Positions 7,388-10,044 of a DNA stretch of 10,044 nt are shown here, one piece after another. The stretch comes from Bimuria novae-zelandiae CBS 107.79 (Eukaryota > Ascomycota > Dothideomycetes > Pleosporales > Didymosphaeriaceae). Where the stretch lies: assembly GCA_010015655.1 (NCBI GenBank), contig ML976736.1, positions 35,081-45,124 on the forward strand. Direction: 5' to 3'. The stretch's first letter is position 1. Each line of letters opens with the position of its first letter. A program made the translations under genes and the position numbers. Under the pieces are notes generated by a model. That model saw nothing but the letters and a program-made list of their open reading frames with translations. It made no database searches and was not told the DNA's origin.

Positions 7388-7861
7388 CTATAGAGGTGCA
7401 TGTAGTAATAGTTCGCGACTATTAGTAGTAGCCGTACCCTTTTGATCCCCCTGTTTTTCTAAAGCCTTAATTATATTAGCGATATAGAGATTGTGCTAAG
7501 TAAAGGCGTGCTCCTTCTCTTCCACCTCCGCCAGCTCACGCCGAAGATAAGCGGTCGCCGAAGCCAAGCAAGCAGACTCCTCTATAGTAAGGGCCTAGCG
7601 CTCTTTAGCTATAAGTAATTTTAAACGCTTTTTGCGCTTCTCCTTCTAAACACGCTCCTAATCCTTCTCGGGAATTTATAGACTACACTTAGCATAGGCT
7701 ACGAGACAGCCCGCACACTGCCTAGAGGCAGTATTAATAAAACACCGTAACTTCTTCTTCTAATAACGCTTATAACTAGATACTATTTTTAGGCCTTAAG
7801 CTTCTACCTTTTGCGCACGAGCGCGACGAGTTATAAGGAATAAATAAGGGGCTTTTAGCAT
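7388..7861 (-). pseudogene. Antisense Cys/Lys-rich reading frame between pol and the 3' LTR (RIP-mutated)
   Basis: Read from ATG at 7861-7859 on the minus strand, this frame runs 157 codons to TAG at 7390-7388, with seven internal stops, all TAA or TAG and no TGA. The translation looks like a real protein. Basic N-terminal residues 15-40 come first. Next are four cysteines at codons 40, 49, 52 and 59 (C-X8-C-X2-C-X6-C), around RQCAGCLVAYAKCSL. A Lys/Arg-rich run follows (EKRKKRLKLLIAKER). Last is an acidic/basic helix likely to form a coiled coil (YLRRELAEVEEKEHAFT), ending in a polar tail. The Cys pattern recalls small zinc-binding fungal proteins, but I do not recognise a family. It lies entirely inside the retrotransposon, opposite to gag-pol; start and stop are uncertain after RIP. 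Confidence 0.65.
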
Positions 7862-7995
7862 AGTTAGTAAGGCGAGGGAAATTAAGAGGAGGCTATAATT
7901 TACCTTAGGACGCAGGGATACGCACTTTTATAGTAACTAGTACTAACGCGCCAACGGTATAGTATAGTAAAATAAGATATTAAGATAATAACCTT

Positions 7996-8006
7996 AAGGA
8001 GGGGGA
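7996..8006 (+). other. Polypurine tract
   Basis: AAGGAGGGGGA, eleven purines in a row, lies three bases before the 3' LTR. It is the expected primer site for plus-strand DNA synthesis and fixes the element's orientation as plus. Confidence 0.85.
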
Positions 8007-8009
8007 TAG

Positions 8010-8482
8010 TGTTACGACTATAAACCCTATAAGGATAAAGAAGCTAGATAATTACGCTAAGAGAGTAATTATTAATAAAGTAGTAGAGTTAACGGGACCT
8101 AACGGGGCACGGGGTAGCTTAGGTTAGTAGTCACGTGATGAAGTCCCGCATAAGCGAGAAGTCCCGCATAAAGTACGGGACTATAAGAAGTCCCATGGAT
8201 TACCTTAGAGAAAGACGTCTTAGCGGGACTACGAGGAAGAAGTAGACTAGTATATAGTGTAATAGTTCTCCTATATTGTTTCTCTCTTCGTAGTTAACTT
8301 ATATATCTTCTGTGCGAGTACGTTCTCCTATATAGACTAATAGTTATCTTATTTATTATAAGATTAAATTATCTAGCCGCGCTAAGTGTCGCATTAACTT
8401 ATACTATTAAATAATCCGTGAAGCACCACGATACCTTACCGCCCTAACCCGGATCGGAACAAGGTGTGAGAGCCTCATAACA
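8010..8482 (+). repeat. 3' LTR of the chromovirus (473 bp)
   Basis: This is the partner of the 5' LTR, same length and same TGTTA...TAACA ends. Its first ~200 bp (facing the internal region) carry more C-to-T/G-to-A changes than the 5' copy; its last ~190 bp (facing outward) carry fewer, keeping for example CCCGGATCGGAACAAG near 8446-8461 where the 5' LTR is mutated. GTAGTTAA at 8290-8297 matches the possible self-priming site after the 5' LTR. Confidence 0.97.
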
Positions 8483-8487
8483 ATAGC
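8483..8487. repeat. Target-site duplication of the chromovirus, right copy (ATAGC)
   Basis: This is the exact partner of 871-875. The transposase frame interrupted at 875 resumes at the next base. Confidence 0.95.
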
Positions 8488-9910
8488 TATACTAAGTTAA
8501 ATCTACGCCTCTCGCTAGTGCAAGAGAAAGCTCTAAATTTATATATACGCTACTATATAGTATTAGCATGCCTTATCTTATGCTATAGCTAAAAGGCGCT
8601 ACTTAGTATATCCTTAACTATACGCATCCTAACGGTAGCGCTCTACTACTTAGTAAAGACTAAACTACGCAATAGCTACACTAAAATCCTAAGTGCTACT
8701 ATATAAAGTAAAAGTTACTAGAGATTAATAGGATAGTAATAATAATAATTAAAATATATTCTTAGTATTTTATTAAACTTAGGAAGATTATTAATGCCTA
8801 TAGTATTATCTTATTAAATATTTATAATACAGACGAAACTAAATTCTATACAAGTATTAGTAGTAGCTAATAAATTTTTATTATAAAGTTAAATTATTTT
8901 TATTTCTGCGCGTTAGATCACTCGCGCAATTATATTACTTTAATTAAATTAATTTTTAGTAATAATAAAGTTCTTAATTCTATACTTATTATATAGGATA
9001 TTAATTACTTTTATTAATAGTATATTAATACTACGCTACCTAATAATTATTATATTATTATATTAATATGTAGCTATATTAATAATTTTATATTAATTAA
9101 GTAATTAAATTTTTTTTGTTTTTAAATAGACGCATACGTAATAGAAGGACGTATAATAATTACTTATATTTAACAAATTTAGTAGCTATTTAATTATTAA
9201 GTTTATTAAGTACTATAATAGGTATAATATGATACTTCTGTTGCTGTCGCCTTACGCATCTTATTACCTATAGCCTCTTAACGTTATCTATTTTTAGCTA
9301 TTAAAGAATAATTATAAAAAGGTAATAAATATAGCTATACGTACTAGGTGCACTAACTATAATAAAGTTAAATTTTTACGCGCATATTATAGCATTAAAA
9401 TAGCTACTTTTAAACGTAGCACTCTACTTAATACATAAGAGAAGTTAGGTATCGTTCTATTTAATTTAAAGATTATATATATAAAGCTGCCTAAAGTACG
9501 TACGCCGTTACTATTACTTATTACTAATATGCCTATATTATACTAATAGTAGTATAAAAAGATGTCGCGCGCTCTAGAAAGTAGTAATATTTTAAGCTTA
9601 TAATTGCTTATTAATAGTCTCGCGCTGGCCTAGCGAGACTTTTTAGCTATTACTATAGTAGCCTAATAGTACTAGAAAAGGTAGGTTAAAGATATTAGGC
9701 AGGTATAGAAAGGCAGCGGGACAAGCTATTAATCATCGTGTGGAGCAGGAGGCACAAAAGATTGCTAGACAGGCTGCAAAAACGTACAAGGACGCGCACT
9801 TGCAGGGACCACAAAGTCAGTCCCGGCAGGTGCCATCTCTCAGAGAGATGACAGTAGATCCTGCCCTACTTGCTACACCGACGCCAGCGTATATATCGCC
9901 ATATAATTGA
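8488..9910 (+). pseudogene. Fot1/pogo-like transposase, C-terminal part (RIP-mutated, frameshifted)
   Basis: This continues the fragment at 708-875. The CENP-B-type helix-turn-helix is visible as RLSLVQEKALNLYI (8504-8547, frame 1). After a frameshift between ~8690 and 8740, frame 3 carries the DDE core: NIYNTDETKF, with the first catalytic Asp at 8832-8834, then RNYITLIKLIFSNNKVLN, corresponding to the family GNREW-T-IE block, and LPNNYYI. Another frame change between ~9100 and 9400 leads to FLRAYYSIKIATF and GIVLFNLKIIYIKLPKVRTP (frame 1), the usual end of the domain. A basic tail in frame 2 (TRKGRLKILGRYRKAAG) runs to TGA at 9908-9910; its last ~66 codons have normal composition. Stops before about 9700 are RIP-type in the frames read. 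Confidence 0.75.
9616..9640. repeat. Short hairpin inside the transposase relic
   Basis: Two perfect 8-bp arms (AGTCTCGC / GCGAGACT) surround a 9-base loop and are followed by TTTTT. It resembles a terminator by shape only. It lies within the C-terminal region of the transposase relic and has no clear role. Confidence 0.35.
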
Positions 9911-10044
9911 AGTCTTCGCCGTTAAAATCATACTCGAATGTCAATTCGCTATAAAAAGTGGTGTCCACGGTCGCGCTGACGGCCGGCTGACCTGGCTGCC
10001 TCGCCAAAAGCCCTGCACCCCTGCTCGGTGCCAGGCGGGTATCC
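9911..10044. other. Right flank, normal composition
   Basis: GC-rich, not RIP-mutated DNA following the TGA at 9908. I see no gene. Near the window edge, GCGGGTAT (10035-10042) is the inverted match of ATACCCGC at 590-597, so the far terminal inverted repeat of the pogo-like element may be here. Confidence 0.4.

Larger units (their letters stand above)
876..8482 (+). mobile_element. Ty3/Gypsy chromodomain LTR retrotransposon, RIP-inactivated
   Basis: This is a structurally complete element of 7607 bp, about 7.16 kb without the nested solo LTR and its duplicated 5 bp. It has two 473-bp LTRs with TGTTA...TAACA ends, a 5-bp target duplication and a polypurine tract. The coding order is gag, protease, reverse transcriptase, RNase H, integrase, chromodomain; integrase after RNase H defines Ty3/Gypsy, and the C-terminal chromodomain defines the chromovirus branch. 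Every reading frame is broken by TAA/TAG codons, and several catalytic residues are changed by G-to-A, so it cannot move on its own. Two parts are unusual: a long frame between zinc knuckle and protease, and an antisense frame between pol and the 3' LTR. Confidence 0.97.

Noticed and set aside
8700..9550. AT-rich block as a centromere, replication origin or matrix attachment region
   Set aside because: The TpA excess is fully explained by RIP on a transposase relic whose protein motifs can still be read.
9616..9645. Hairpin followed by T-run as a transcription terminator
   Set aside because: Rho-independent terminators are bacterial, and this hairpin lies within a fungal transposase relic.

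Overview
The window is a stack of nested transposable elements from a filamentous ascomycete (Pezizomycotina-type) genome that has undergone repeat-induced point mutation (RIP). From about 630 to 9710 the DNA is very rich in TpA and poor in CpA and TpG, except for one island at 3098-3542. Recognisable protein frames are interrupted by many TAA and TAG codons, and I found no TGA in the frames read. This is what C-to-T change at CpA does to CAA, CAG and TGG codons. No intact gene and no convincing host gene is present.

Layout. (1) 1-589: ordinary-composition flank with no supported gene. (2) 590-875: start of an old, RIP-mutated Fot1/pogo-like DNA transposon, including the N-terminus of its transposase from about 708. 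(3) 876-8482: a complete but dead Ty3/Gypsy chromodomain LTR retrotransposon (chromovirus). It has 473-bp LTRs at 876-1348 and 8010-8482 with TGTTA...TAACA ends, and a 5-bp target duplication ATAGC on both sides. Its internal order is gag with a CCHC knuckle, a long unrecognised gag extension, protease, reverse transcriptase, RNase H, integrase, chromodomain, an antisense reading frame, polypurine tract. (4) 3098-3542: a younger 445-bp solo LTR of a related element inside the gag extension, with its own CCCAG target duplication and almost no RIP damage. (5) 8483-9910: the rest of the pogo-like transposase, whose last ~66 codons escape RIP. (6) 9911-10044: ordinary DNA, possibly including the far end of the pogo element.

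Inferred order: the pogo-like transposon arrived; the chromovirus inserted into its transposase between the two helix-turn-helix units; RIP disabled both; later a relative of the chromovirus inserted into gag and recombined down to a solo LTR.

Points beyond a routine RIP-damaged Ty3 element are the minus-strand Cys/Lys-rich frame between pol and the 3' LTR, the ~0.8-kb frame between zinc knuckle and protease, a possible -1 frameshift heptamer at the gag/pol junction, a possible self-priming site, and LTR mutation that rises toward the element interior. Species cannot be determined from this window.
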